NCBI RefSeq assembly: GCF_025457425.1
Contig: NZ_JAMXIA010000001.1
Coordinates: forward strand, 1 to 64,000
DNA length: 64,000 nucleotides
From: Chryseobacterium foetidum
GTDB lineage: Bacteria; Bacteroidota; Bacteroidia; Flavobacteriales; Weeksellaceae
Reading direction: 5' to 3'
Position numbers and translations under genes: made by a program. The notes beneath the pieces were generated by a model. That model did no database searches and was not told the origin of the DNA. It saw only the letters and a program-made list of their open reading frames with translations. Shown one piece after another: positions 25,362-33,710 of the stretch (positions are counted from its first letter, which is position 1; each line of letters begins with the position of its first letter).

Positions 25362-26411
25362 ATGATAAAATCAGTTTCAAAACTAACCGCAATATTGTTG
25401 ATTGCTTCATTTTCTGTAATGAAAGCCCAAAGCATAAAAGAAATTGTAAACACGAAAGGCTCCTTCAGAAAAGACATGGTTTTTCCAATTAAAAATGAAA
25501 TCAAAGAAACACATATTCCCGTTTCGATTATTAAAGGCAAAAACAAAGGTCCTGTTTTTACCATTGTTGCAGGAATTCACGGCTATGAGTATCCGCCTAT
25601 CATCGCGGTTCAGGAAGTGTTAAATGAAATCAAGCCTGAAAATATCAATGGAACTTTAATCATCATTCCCATCGCCAGTGTTAAATCTTTTCAGAAGAGA
25701 ACACCTTTTGTCAATCCACTCGATGGTAAAAATTTAAACAACGCTTTTCCGGGCTCCAAAAACGGAACTCCGACCGATAAAATTGCGGATTTCATTACGA
25801 AAGAGATCATTGCCAACTCAGATATTTTTCTCGATATTCATGGAGGAGATGCCAGCGAAGATTTGCTTCCTTTTGTCTGTTTTTACGAAAGAAACGATAC
25901 CGCAGACCAAACGGCTTTAGCTTTAAATTTATCCAAAGCTTCCGGAATGAAAAATATTGTTTCGTATCCCTACACTTTGAAACCTTCTGACCCATCGAAA
26001 TACGCTTTCAAAGAAGCAACACAGCAGGGAATTACAGCTTTAAGTATTGAAGCAGGTAAACTCGGAAATGTGCATAAAGAAAATGTAGATTTAATTAAAA
26101 AATCTGTTTACAGAATGCTCAGTTTTTCCGGAAATTTAACTGAAAAATCTTCGGATAAAATAGGTTCAGAAAAACAAAGATTTTTCAACAATCAGGACTA
26201 CATCCGCGTTCCCGAAGACGGAATTTTTTACAGTATGTTAAAAAGTGGTGATGAGGTAAAGAAAAACCAAATTTTAGGCTATATTACAGACGAATTTGGA
26301 AACAGAAAAAAAGAAATTATTTCCGAAACAGATGGAGTTATTTTGTACAAAGTCGGTACGCCACCCGTAAACAAAGGTGAAACTCTTTTCTGCATCGGAT
26401 ATTTTAATTAG
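25362..26411 (+). CDS. Secreted succinylglutamate desuccinylase/aspartoacylase family metallohydrolase
   Basis: A 349-residue zinc hydrolase with a signal peptide (ending VMKAQ). The zinc-binding site is seen as GIHGYEYPP (His and Glu ligands) and the following LDIHGGDASEDLLPF (His ligand region), with a catalytic Glu in TALSIEAGK. The C-terminal 75 residues form a lipoyl/RimK-like barrel (GIFYSMLKSGDEVKKNQILGY). The family cleaves N-acyl amino acids or C-terminal residues. Its place between an SBF-like transporter and a GH13 enzyme is unusual; the exported location argues against arginine catabolism. Confidence 0.87.
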   Translation: MIKSVSKLTAILLIASFSVMKAQSIKEIVNTKGSFRKDMVFPIKNEIKETHIPVSIIKGKNKGPVFTIVAGIHGYEYPPIIAVQEVLNEIKPENINGTLIIIPIASVKSFQKRTPFVNPLDGKNLNNAFPGSKNGTPTDKIADFITKEIIANSDIFLDIHGGDASEDLLPFVCFYERNDTADQTALALNLSKASGMKNIVSYPYTLKPSDPSKYAFKEATQQGITALSIEAGKLGNVHKENVDLIKKSVYRMLSFSGNLTEKSSDKIGSEKQRFFNNQDYIRVPEDGIFYSMLKSGDEVKKNQILGYITDEFGNRKKEIISETDGVILYKVGTPPVNKGETLFCIGYFN

Positions 26412-26422
26412 CTCATTTAAAT

Positions 26423-28279
26423 ATGAAAAAAATATATACAATCGCAGCATTATCTGCAGCTGCACTGGCGTTTTCGCAAAAACCTTTAGACAGAGTAGAG
26501 CCCGCATTTTGGTGGAAAGGAATGAAAAATCCTGAAGTTCAGCTCCTCATTTACGGAAAAGACATTGCCAAAAATGAAATTGAAATTTCAGACGGGATCA
26601 AAGCAAAAGATATTCAGAAAGTAGAAAATTCAAACTACGTTTTTGTGACTTTGAATACGAATGAAATCAATGTTTCAAAATTTAAAATCAACGTTAAAAA
26701 CGGAAAGAAAAATGTAGGTTCTTACACGTACGAACTGAAAGAGAGAAATCCGAACTCGGCCAACAGAAATTCTTTTACTTCAAAGGATTTAATGTATCTC
26801 ATCATGCCTGACCGTTTTGCCAACGGCGATGAAAAAAACGACTCACAACCCAACCTTACAGAAAAGGCCAACCGAAGTCTTCCCAACGGCCGTCACGGCG
26901 GAGATCTGCGGGGAATCATCAACAATCTCGACTATCTTCAAAACCTCGGAGCAACCGCCATCTGGCTGACTCCTGTAAATGAGGATAATGAAAAAGTTTA
27001 CTCTTACCACGGTTACGCGCAGACCGATTTGTATAAAATTGATGGTAGATACGGAACCAACGAAGAATACAAAGAACTTTCCCAAAAACTCAATAAAAGA
27101 AATATGATGCTGGTGATGGATTACGTAACCAATCACTGGGGAATTTCGCACTGGCTCATCAAAGATCTGCCCACAAAAGACTGGATCCACTGGTTTGATG
27201 ATGGTGATAAGGGTTTCAAGCGTTCGAATTACAAAATTACGTCTCAGTTTGATCCCAATGCTTCCGATGCGGACAAAAAAGTAGCACTGGACGGTTGGTT
27301 TGATACTTCCATGCCCGATATTAATCAGAGCAATCCTTTGGTTTTGAAATATTTAACCCAAAATGCGATCTGGTGGATCGAATACGCTGAACTGGGCGGT
27401 TTCCGTGTTGATACTTATCCTTACAATGACAAGGAAGCGATGGCGAAATGGGCAAAAGCCATTACCGACGAATATCCGAAATTTAATATCGTCGGAGAAA
27501 CATGGTTGAGCACTGCAGGACATATTTCTGCGTGGCAGAAAGATTCCAAAACTGGAGAAGCCGCAAATTACAATTCAAATTTGCCATCCGTTATGGATTT
27601 CCCTTTGTACGACGAACTTCCGAAAGCCATTAAAGAAAAAGAAGGCTGGAATAACGGGATGAACAGACTCTACAACAGCTTTACCAATGATTTCCTCTAT
27701 CCTGACATCAACAATCTTCTCGTCTTTTTCGAAAATCACGACACTGAGAGATGGAATGAAATGTTTAATAATGACCCAAAGGCTTATAAATTGGCGATGA
27801 CGGTCATCTCAACCGTCCGTGGAATTCCTCAAATCTACTACGGAACTGAAATCGGAATGCGTGGCGACAAGAATAAAGGTGGCGATGCAGATATCCGAAG
27901 AGATTTTCCGGGCGGCTGGAAATCTGATCAGCAAAATGCTTTCAATGTAGCTTCGCAAACTGCTGAACAGAAGGAGTTTCATGACTTTACACAGAAATTA
28001 TTGACGTGGCGAAAAGGAAAAGATGTGATCCATACCGGAAAAACTAAAAATTTCGTTCCTCAGAATGATGTTTTTGTGTATTTTAGATACAACGAAAAAG
28101 AAACAGTGATGGTTGTGGTGAATAACAATGATAAGGAAGCAGTTTTAGATTTAAAACGATTTTCAGAGGCAATAAAATCTTCCACAAAAGGAAAAGATAT
28201 TATTTCTCAAAAAGATATTTCGCTTCAAAACAAACTTTCCATTCCTGCGAAAACATCGATGATTATTGAATTAAAGTAA
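26423..28279 (+). CDS. GH13 neopullulanase/cyclomaltodextrinase-type enzyme
   Basis: A periplasmic alpha-glucan hydrolase of 618 residues with a signal peptide (MKKIYTIAALSAAALAFSQ). An N-terminal cyclomaltodextrinase N-domain (about 22-105, VEPAFWWKGMKNPEVQLLIYG) precedes the catalytic barrel. The four GH13 regions are present: DYVTNHWG (233-240), GGFRVD with nucleophile Asp330, GET with acid/base Glu359, and FENHD with Asp440. A C-terminal beta domain follows. The layout is that of SusA-like neopullulanases. It begins 11 bases after the previous gene, so the two are co-transcribed. Confidence 0.94.
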   Translation: MKKIYTIAALSAAALAFSQKPLDRVEPAFWWKGMKNPEVQLLIYGKDIAKNEIEISDGIKAKDIQKVENSNYVFVTLNTNEINVSKFKINVKNGKKNVGSYTYELKERNPNSANRNSFTSKDLMYLIMPDRFANGDEKNDSQPNLTEKANRSLPNGRHGGDLRGIINNLDYLQNLGATAIWLTPVNEDNEKVYSYHGYAQTDLYKIDGRYGTNEEYKELSQKLNKRNMMLVMDYVTNHWGISHWLIKDLPTKDWIHWFDDGDKGFKRSNYKITSQFDPNASDADKKVALDGWFDTSMPDINQSNPLVLKYLTQNAIWWIEYAELGGFRVDTYPYNDKEAMAKWAKAITDEYPKFNIVGETWLSTAGHISAWQKDSKTGEAANYNSNLPSVMDFPLYDELPKAIKEKEGWNNGMNRLYNSFTNDFLYPDINNLLVFFENHDTERWNEMFNNDPKAYKLAMTVISTVRGIPQIYYGTEIGMRGDKNKGGDADIRRDFPGGWKSDQQNAFNVASQTAEQKEFHDFTQKLLTWRKGKDVIHTGKTKNFVPQNDVFVYFRYNEKETVMVVVNNNDKEAVLDLKRFSEAIKSSTKGKDIISQKDISLQNKLSIPAKTSMIIELK

Positions 28280-28281
28280 AA

Positions 28282-28317
28282 ACGAATTTCACAAATAGTT
28301 TCACGAATTACACAAAT
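28282..28317 (+). repeat. Two imperfect direct repeats after the GH13 gene
   Basis: ACGAATTTCACAAAT (28282-28296) and ACGAATTACACAAAT (28303-28317) differ at one base. They lie in a 184-base gap that has no clear terminator and no good promoter. Confidence 0.6.
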
Positions 28318-28463
28318 CATTGGTGTGTTCAATGAAAAATATTAATGAAATCTGTGTTTAAGATGAGAAGTATCAAATACCGATCACACAATTTTTCGCA
28401 ATCCATTAATGCCATTAGTGAAAAGATTAGTATCATTTGTTTTTAAAAAAAAATAAATTTAAA

Positions 28464-28976
28464 ATGAAGAAAACAACAATAATTTTAACAGTTTTCCTGT
28501 TTGTCCTGAGTTTCACAACCGTTTCGGCACAGGCAAAATTTGAAAAAGAACAAACCGAAATCGCCACAATGCTCGATGCATTCAATGTCGCTGCAGCAAA
28601 AGCAGATTACAAAACATACTTCGACTTCTATGCCGATGAATCTACCTTTATCGGAACCGATGCAACCGAGGTTTGGGAAAAAAAGCAATTTATGGTTTGG
28701 GCAAAACCGTACTTCGACAAAAAATCAACATGGAATTTTAAATCTTTAAAAAGAAACATCCATTTCACAAAAGATGGAAAAATGGCTTGGTTTGATGAAT
28801 TACTGGATACCCAAATGAAAATCTGCCGCGGCTCCGGAGTTGTAGAAAAAATTGGAGGTCAATGGAAAGTGAAGCAATATGTTTTATCAGTCACAGTTCC
28901 AAATGAGGTTGTAGATAAAGTCGTTGAGATCAAAACTCCGATTGAAGATGCTATGATTCAAAAATTAAAAAACTAG
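28464..28976 (+). CDS. Secreted NTF2-like (SnoaL/DUF4440-type) protein
   Basis: A 170-residue exported protein. A signal peptide (MKKTTIILTVFLFVLSFTTVSAQ) precedes a cone-shaped alpha+beta NTF2-like domain: IATMLDAFNVAAAKADYKTYFDFYADESTFIGTDATEVW is the typical start of DUF4440/SnoaL-like proteins. I choose ATG 28464; the frame is open from a TTG at 28437 but that adds no signal-like sequence. No catalytic role can be assigned. It precedes the sugar permease by 43 bases. Confidence 0.85.
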   Translation: MKKTTIILTVFLFVLSFTTVSAQAKFEKEQTEIATMLDAFNVAAAKADYKTYFDFYADESTFIGTDATEVWEKKQFMVWAKPYFDKKSTWNFKSLKRNIHFTKDGKMAWFDELLDTQMKICRGSGVVEKIGGQWKVKQYVLSVTVPNEVVDKVVEIKTPIEDAMIQKLKN

Positions 28977-28992
28977 AGTGTAAATCTTTTAT

Positions 28993-29019
28993 CATTCATC
29001 AATTATCAATTATAACTTT
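28993..29019 (+). repeat. Short ATCAATT-type repeat before the sugar permease
   Basis: The leader contains TCATTCATCAATTATCAATT, a short-period repeat of the words ATCA and ATTA that stops a few bases before the ATG. The same words make up the longer tract at 30759-30821. Confidence 0.6.
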
Positions 29020-30402
29020 ATGACAAAAAAGATAAAACCGAATCTCTCAATGGCTCAAATCATCAACATGAGCATGGGATTTCTCGGAATACAGATGGCT
29101 TTCGGGCTTCAAAACGGGAATGCCAGCCGAATTCTCGGGAACTTTGGAGCAGACGTTCATCAGCTTTCTTGGTTCTGGCTGGTGGCACCGGTTACAGGTC
29201 TGATCGTGCAGCCGATTATCGGTCACATGGGCGACAATACATGGGGAATTTTAGGGCGACGAAAACCGTATTTTCTTATTGGTGCGATTTTGTGTGCAAT
29301 TGGTTTGGTTTTACTTCCCAATGCAGCTTCTGCAACCCAAATGATGGCGGCCAATGTTTTACTTTTGGCAGTTATTTTTCTGGCCATGATGGATGCATCC
29401 ATCAATGTTGCGATGGAACCGTTCCGTGCGTTGGTGGGAGATATGCTTCCGAAACATCAGGGAACTTTGGGATTTTCTGTACAGACTATTTTAATCGGAA
29501 TTGGTGCGGTAATCGGTTCTTATCTGCCGGACTGGCTGAATAAATTAGGGATCTCAAATGTTGCTCCCGAAGGTTTTGTGGCCGATAATGTGATCTACGC
29601 ATTTTATTTCGGTGCCGGAATACTTTTGCTTACAATAGTTTACACAATTGCTACTACTAAAGAATATTCGCCAAAAGAATTTGCTGAGTTTGAAGGGCAA
29701 AGTGAAGTGGTAGAACAATCTTCAAAAATGACTGATATTTTCAGTGATTTTGCAAAAATTCCAACGCTGATGAAAAAACTGGGAATTGTTCAGTTTTTCT
29801 CATGGTTTGCCCTTTTTACCATGTGGGTTTTTACTACGAGTGCTTTAGCAACACATCATTTCGGGCTTTCTCCGGATGATACGCATTCAAAAGCATTCAA
29901 CAATGCAGGAGATTTAACTGGCAGTTTGTTTGGAATGTACAATCTTTGGGCAATTCCATTCGCATTCCTGTTAACACCGATTGCAAAATGGATCGGTAAA
30001 AAGCAAACTCATGCTTTGGCTCTTCTCTGCGGTGGATTGGGTTTGATTTCAATGTATTTCATCAAAGACACATCGCTTCTTTGGATTTCAATGATCGGGC
30101 TAGGTTTTGCGTGGGCAAGTATTTTAGCAATGCCTTATGCCATGTTGATCGACGCAATTCCACAAAGAAAAATGGGTGTTTTTATGGGTATTTTTAATTT
30201 CTTCATCGTTATTCCTCAAATCATCAACGGTATATTTGGCGGCCCAATCGTAAAAGGCGCATTCGGAAACTACGCAATGGGCTACGTCATGGTTGGTGGA
30301 ATCTGTATGATTCTGGCAGCAGTTCTTACAATGATTTTCATTAAAACAGATGATTCAAATCCTCAGGAAATTGAAGAAGAAATTCAGCAGGCGCGTTTTT
30401 AA
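29020..30402 (+). CDS. MFS sugar transporter, SLC45/GPH-like
   Basis: An inner-membrane permease of 460 residues with about 12 membrane segments. The N-terminus (MGFLGIQMAFGLQNGNASRIL), VQPIIGHMGDNTWGILGRRKPYFLIGA (the conserved loop 2-3 motif with RRKPY) and MDASINVAMEPFRALVGDMLP are those of the SLC45/GPH-type sugar cotransporters often found in Bacteroidota alpha-glucan loci. It most likely takes maltose or maltodextrins from the periplasm after GH13 action. This role is inferred from position and family. A short repeat tract (28993-29019) ends at its start. Confidence 0.9.
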   Translation: MTKKIKPNLSMAQIINMSMGFLGIQMAFGLQNGNASRILGNFGADVHQLSWFWLVAPVTGLIVQPIIGHMGDNTWGILGRRKPYFLIGAILCAIGLVLLPNAASATQMMAANVLLLAVIFLAMMDASINVAMEPFRALVGDMLPKHQGTLGFSVQTILIGIGAVIGSYLPDWLNKLGISNVAPEGFVADNVIYAFYFGAGILLLTIVYTIATTKEYSPKEFAEFEGQSEVVEQSSKMTDIFSDFAKIPTLMKKLGIVQFFSWFALFTMWVFTTSALATHHFGLSPDDTHSKAFNNAGDLTGSLFGMYNLWAIPFAFLLTPIAKWIGKKQTHALALLCGGLGLISMYFIKDTSLLWISMIGLGFAWASILAMPYAMLIDAIPQRKMGVFMGIFNFFIVIPQIINGIFGGPIVKGAFGNYAMGYVMVGGICMILAAVLTMIFIKTDDSNPQEIEEEIQQARF

Positions 30403-30821
30403 ATTTGAGATTTGAGATTTGAGATTTGAAATTCGCAATTCAAGATTCAAAATTTAAGATTCAATATTCAAGGTTGAAAATTTTGTATTTAAGATTCAAT
30501 ATTGAAAATTAGAATTAAGAATTGATTTAATAAAAAGTTTCTATAAAAATATCACTAGGAGCGGACTTTAGTCCGCTTTTTTATTTCAAAGCTGTGGATG
30601 GGCTTTAGCCAAAACCTACTATTCACAAAAATACTCAAGGCTCAAAAAATTCACTTCAAAGAAAATTGATCATTCAAAATTCACATCCATCACTTCTTAC
30701 CTTACATCAACATTCCGACAACAAATTGTAACGAATTTTGCTTCAATAAATTTAAATATCGTTCATCAATCATCAATTATCAATTATCAAACATCAATCA
30801 TCAATAAATAAATCATCAATT
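30403..30821. repeat. 419-base gene-free region with short-period repeats and a terminator
   Basis: It starts with three copies of TTTGAGA (30404-30424) and degenerate versions (AAGATTCAA words) to about 30510. A terminator (30560-30582) follows, then about 170 bases without clear structure. The last 63 bases (30759-30821) are repeats of ATCATCAATTATCAA-type words that run up to the pirin start. No gene is seen. Confidence 0.75.
30560..30582 (+). terminator. Terminator of the starch locus
   Basis: AGCGGAC (30560-30566), loop TTTA, GTCCGCT (30571-30577), then six T. Perfect stem. It is the only strong terminator seen between the permease and pirin genes. Confidence 0.85.
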
Positions 30822-31550
30822 ATGAAAACAGTATATCACAAAGCAGATTCAAGAGGGCACGCCAATCACGGTTGGTTAAATTCCTACCACACCTTCAGTT
30901 TTGCAGGTTATCAAAACAGAGACAGACAAAATTTTGGAGTGTTGAGAGTTTTAAATGACGACACCGTTTCTCAGGGAATGGGTTTCGGAACGCATCCACA
31001 CAAAAACATGGAAATTATTTCAATTCCATTGGAAGGAAACTTGGAGCACAAAGATTCTATGGGAACGACTGCGGTTATTAAAAAAGGAGAAATTCAGGTG
31101 ATGAGCGCCGGAACCGGTGTAATGCACAGCGAATACAATCAGAATAAAGATGAAGCCGTAAAATTCTTACAAATCTGGGTTTTTCCGAGGGAAGAAAATG
31201 TAGAACCAAGATACGACCAGAAAAGCATCAAGGACGGCGAAAAAATTAATGGTTTCCAGCAGATTTTATCACCCAATAAAAATGACGATGGTGTTTGGAT
31301 TCATCAGGATGCGTGGTTCAATTTGGCGAATTTCACGAAAGGAAATGGTAAAAACTACACCATCAACAAAAAAGGAAACGGGGTTTACGCATTTGTTTTA
31401 AAAGGAAGTGCTAAAGTTGGGGACAGAGTTTTAAATGAAAGAGACGGCTTAGGAATCTGGGATACTCAAAGTTTCAACATTGAAGCAGTAGAGGACACAG
31501 AAATCCTTTTAATGGAAGTTCCCATGGATTTACCGGAATATTTAAAATAA
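30822..31550 (+). CDS. Pirin family protein
   Basis: A cytoplasmic bicupin of 242 residues. The N-terminal cupin has the pirin iron ligands His58, His60, His102 and Glu104 (GTHPHKNMEI and GTGVMHSEYN). Members of this YhaK/YhhW-like group show quercetin 2,3-dioxygenase activity in vitro, and some act as redox sensors. It begins directly after the ATCAATT-type repeat tract. The FMN reductase downstream is on the same strand but separated by a 199-base gap with a dispersed repeat. Confidence 0.92.
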   Translation: MKTVYHKADSRGHANHGWLNSYHTFSFAGYQNRDRQNFGVLRVLNDDTVSQGMGFGTHPHKNMEIISIPLEGNLEHKDSMGTTAVIKKGEIQVMSAGTGVMHSEYNQNKDEAVKFLQIWVFPREENVEPRYDQKSIKDGEKINGFQQILSPNKNDDGVWIHQDAWFNLANFTKGNGKNYTINKKGNGVYAFVLKGSAKVGDRVLNERDGLGIWDTQSFNIEAVEDTEILLMEVPMDLPEYLK

Positions 31551-31623
31551 AGACTAATTTTGCACCATCAAAATTTAAAGGCTCTTGATAATAATTATTC
31601 TAATGTAATTTTCAAACCAGTCA

Positions 31624-31707
31624 AACCACGAAGTGGTTAAATTTGAATAGCCGTGGGTGCAACCCATGGAAAAAAATAGCCAAAAATCAACGAACCACGA
31701 AGTGGTT
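31624..31707 (+). repeat. Dispersed three-hairpin repeat, copy 1
   Basis: Palindrome AACCACGAAGTGGTT (31624-31638), then CCGTGGGTGCAACCCATGG (31651-31669), then AACCACGAAGTGGTT again (31693-31707). The same order occurs at 46470-46552. Non-coding and located between two genes. Confidence 0.9.
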
Positions 31708-31749
31708 CAATAAATATCACACAAACCTTCAATAATATATATTAAATAA

Positions 31750-32301
31750 ATGAAAATCCTAGCCATTGCAGGAAGCAATTCCGACACATCAATCAACAGA
31801 CAACTCGTAACTTACGCTACAACTTTATTCGACAACGCAGAAATTGAAATCGTAGACATGAACGACTTCGAAATGCCCATCTATAAACACCAGCTCGAAA
31901 CAGAAAGCGGAGTTCCTCAGGCAGCAGTTGATTTCGCTTCAAAAATTGACGGCGCAGATTTGCTTTTAGTTTCTTTATCAGAGCACAACGGAACGTATTC
32001 AACAGCATTCAAAAATGTGTTCGACTGGACGTCAAGAATCAAAGGCAGAAAAGTATGGAACGATATTCCGATGCTTTTAATGGCTACGGCAACCGGACCA
32101 AGAGGTGGTTTAGGCGTATTGGAAGCAGCTTCAAAGAGATTTCCATTACACGCAGGAAATGTGGTTGATACATTCACATTGCCGCACTTTAATGATAACT
32201 TTGATAAAGAAAATCAGAAAATATCTAACGAAGAGAAAGACAGTGAGTTAAAAGAAAAAATAGCAAAGATTTCTGCTGTTGAAATAATCTTGGAAAAATA
32301 G
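31750..32301 (+). CDS. NADPH-dependent FMN reductase family protein
   Basis: A flavodoxin-fold enzyme of 183 residues that reduces FMN or quinones/azo compounds with NAD(P)H. The start MKILAIAGSNSDTSINRQLV contains the phosphate-binding loop GSNSDTSIN, and LLLVSLSEHNGTYSTAFKNVFDW together with LLMATATGPRGGLGVLE are the flavin-binding segments. Cytoplasmic, no signal peptide. It stands directly before the purM leader unit but has no metabolic link with it. Confidence 0.92.
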   Translation: MKILAIAGSNSDTSINRQLVTYATTLFDNAEIEIVDMNDFEMPIYKHQLETESGVPQAAVDFASKIDGADLLLVSLSEHNGTYSTAFKNVFDWTSRIKGRKVWNDIPMLLMATATGPRGGLGVLEAASKRFPLHAGNVVDTFTLPHFNDNFDKENQKISNEEKDSELKEKIAKISAVEIILEK

Positions 32302-32303
32302 CA

Positions 32304-32334
32304 TTTGAATATTAACATAAAATTAATATCTTTG
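32304..32334 (+). promoter_or_regulatory. Strong promoter upstream of a 24-codon frame and purM
   Basis: TTTG (32304-32307), 19 bases, TATCTTTG (32327-32334) is a perfect match to the Bacteroidota consensus. It lies just after the FMN reductase stop and drives whatever the next 130 bases encode. Confidence 0.75.
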
Positions 32335-32349
32335 CAAAAAGAAAAAGTA

Positions 32350-32424
32350 ATGAAAATTCAGACCACTTTTAAAGAATGTTTCTCCAAAAAAGGGAATGTT
32401 GTGGACTCTGAAATTCTGAGATAA
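32350..32424 (+). CDS. Possible 24-residue leader peptide
   Basis: A small open frame, MKIQTTFKECFSKKGNVVDSEILR, begins 16 bases after the -7 element and stops 7 bases before a strong terminator hairpin. It shows no run of a single amino acid of the kind that marks classical amino-acid attenuators. It may be a translated leader that couples to the terminator, or a chance frame inside a small RNA. I cannot identify it. Confidence 0.4.
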   Translation: MKIQTTFKECFSKKGNVVDSEILR

Positions 32425-32431
32425 TATAACG

Positions 32432-32463
32432 GCCGATAATCTACCAAGATTGTCGGCTTTTTT
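32432..32463 (+). terminator. Terminator or attenuator 105 bases before purM
   Basis: GCCGATAATCT (32432-32442), loop ACCA, AGATTGTCGGC (32447-32457), eleven pairs with one G-U, followed by six T. It would end a transcript of about 125 bases from the promoter at 32304-32334, or act as an attenuator for purM. Confidence 0.85.
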
Positions 32464-32567
32464 GTTTTCAAAATTGTACTTGATAAAATAGAAATAATAC
32501 GTCCCATTTTAGCACAAAACGATTCATTTGTTAGATTGTTAAACTGATACACTGTTACATTAAAAAT

Positions 32568-33560
32568 ATGAGCAACACATACAAATCTGCAGGAGTAGAC
32601 AAAGAAGAAGGTTACAAAACCGTTGATAAAATCAAAAAAGCGGTGGGCGAAACACACAATTCCAATGTATTGAATCATTTGGGAAGCTTCGGTGCTTTTT
32701 ACGAAATCGGAGGTTATAAAAACCCTGTTTTGGTTTCAGGAACTGATGGAGTAGGAACGAAACTGAAAGTCGCTTTAGACTCAAAAAGATACGATTCTAT
32801 CGGCGTAGACTGTTTCGCAATGTGTGCCAACGACATCCTTTGCCACGGTGCGAAGCCTTTGTTTTTCCTCGATTATTTAGCTTGCGGAAAACTGGATTCT
32901 GAAATCGCTGCAGAAATCGTTTTAGGGATGGTAAAAGCCTGTAAAGACAACAACTGCGCATTAATCGGTGGTGAAACTGCCGAAATGCCGGGAATGTATC
33001 AGCCTGGTGATTATGATGTTGCAGGATTCTGCGTAGGAATCGTTGAAAAAGACCAGATTATTGACGGTTCAAAAATCAAAACAGGAGATAAAATCATTGC
33101 TTTGCCAAGTTCAGGATTCCATTCAAATGGGTTCTCTTTGGTAAGAAAGATATTCCCGAATTTCGAAGAAGAATTTGAAGGAAAACCTTTGTTTGAAACA
33201 CTTTTGGTCCCTACAAGATTGTATTATAAAGACATTCACAAAGTAATTGAAGAAATAGAAGTTGCCGGAATTGCCCACATCACAGGTGGCGGTTTGTACG
33301 AAAATATTCCAAGAATTATCGGTGACGGACTTTGTGCTTCCATCGATGCTTCAAAAATTCAGATTCCAAGTGTCATGCTGGAGCTTGAAAAAAGAGGAAA
33401 CATCGCCCGTGAAGAAATGTTCGGAACCTTCAACATGGGTGTCGGGATGATCGTTGTCGTTGATCCTGATCACGCCGAAAAAGTGCTTCATCTTCTAGAT
33501 GACGCTTACGAGATCGGAGAAATCACGGAAGGAGCAGAAAAGATTGATTTGAAATTTTAG
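32568..33560 (+). CDS. purM: Phosphoribosylformylglycinamidine cyclo-ligase
   Basis: Fifth step of purine synthesis: ATP-dependent closure of the imidazole ring to AIR. The 330-residue protein shows the PurM signatures SGTDGVGTKLKVA (about 58-70), VDCFAMCANDILCHGAKPLFFLDYLACG (about 84-111) and IGGETAEMPGMY (about 137-148). ATG 32568 gives the usual N-terminus (MSNTYKSAGVD). The stop TAG at 33558-33560 is also the first bases of dispersed element copy C, so the gene runs straight into the repeat. Confidence 0.97.
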   Translation: MSNTYKSAGVDKEEGYKTVDKIKKAVGETHNSNVLNHLGSFGAFYEIGGYKNPVLVSGTDGVGTKLKVALDSKRYDSIGVDCFAMCANDILCHGAKPLFFLDYLACGKLDSEIAAEIVLGMVKACKDNNCALIGGETAEMPGMYQPGDYDVAGFCVGIVEKDQIIDGSKIKTGDKIIALPSSGFHSNGFSLVRKIFPNFEEEFEGKPLFETLLVPTRLYYKDIHKVIEEIEVAGIAHITGGGLYENIPRIIGDGLCASIDASKIQIPSVMLELEKRGNIAREEMFGTFNMGVGMIVVVDPDHAEKVLHLLDDAYEIGEITEGAEKIDLKF

Positions 33561-33680
33561 GAGCTGTTTCCCGCTGTCCACTGTATCTTTTTTGTCATTG
33601 CGAACAAAGTAAAGCAATCTGTTGAACTTTTTCGCAATCGCAATAACAAAAAAGGATGCCGTTTCCATCGGGGCTAGGGA
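33559..33680 (+). repeat. Dispersed hairpin element, copy C
   Basis: A full copy of the element, with the long imperfect stem around TTTTTTGTCATTGCGAAC and TCGCAATCGCAATAACAAAA. It lies between purM and purN and contributes the last bases of the purM stop codon. Almost identical to copy B along most of its length. Confidence 0.9.
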
Positions 33681-33710
33681 AGAACGTATTTTTAGCAATA
33701 ATAGTTTTTA

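Noticed and set aside
25362..26411. Arginine succinyltransferase pathway astE
   Set aside because: The protein has a signal peptide and no other ast gene is present, so the symbol would be misleading.
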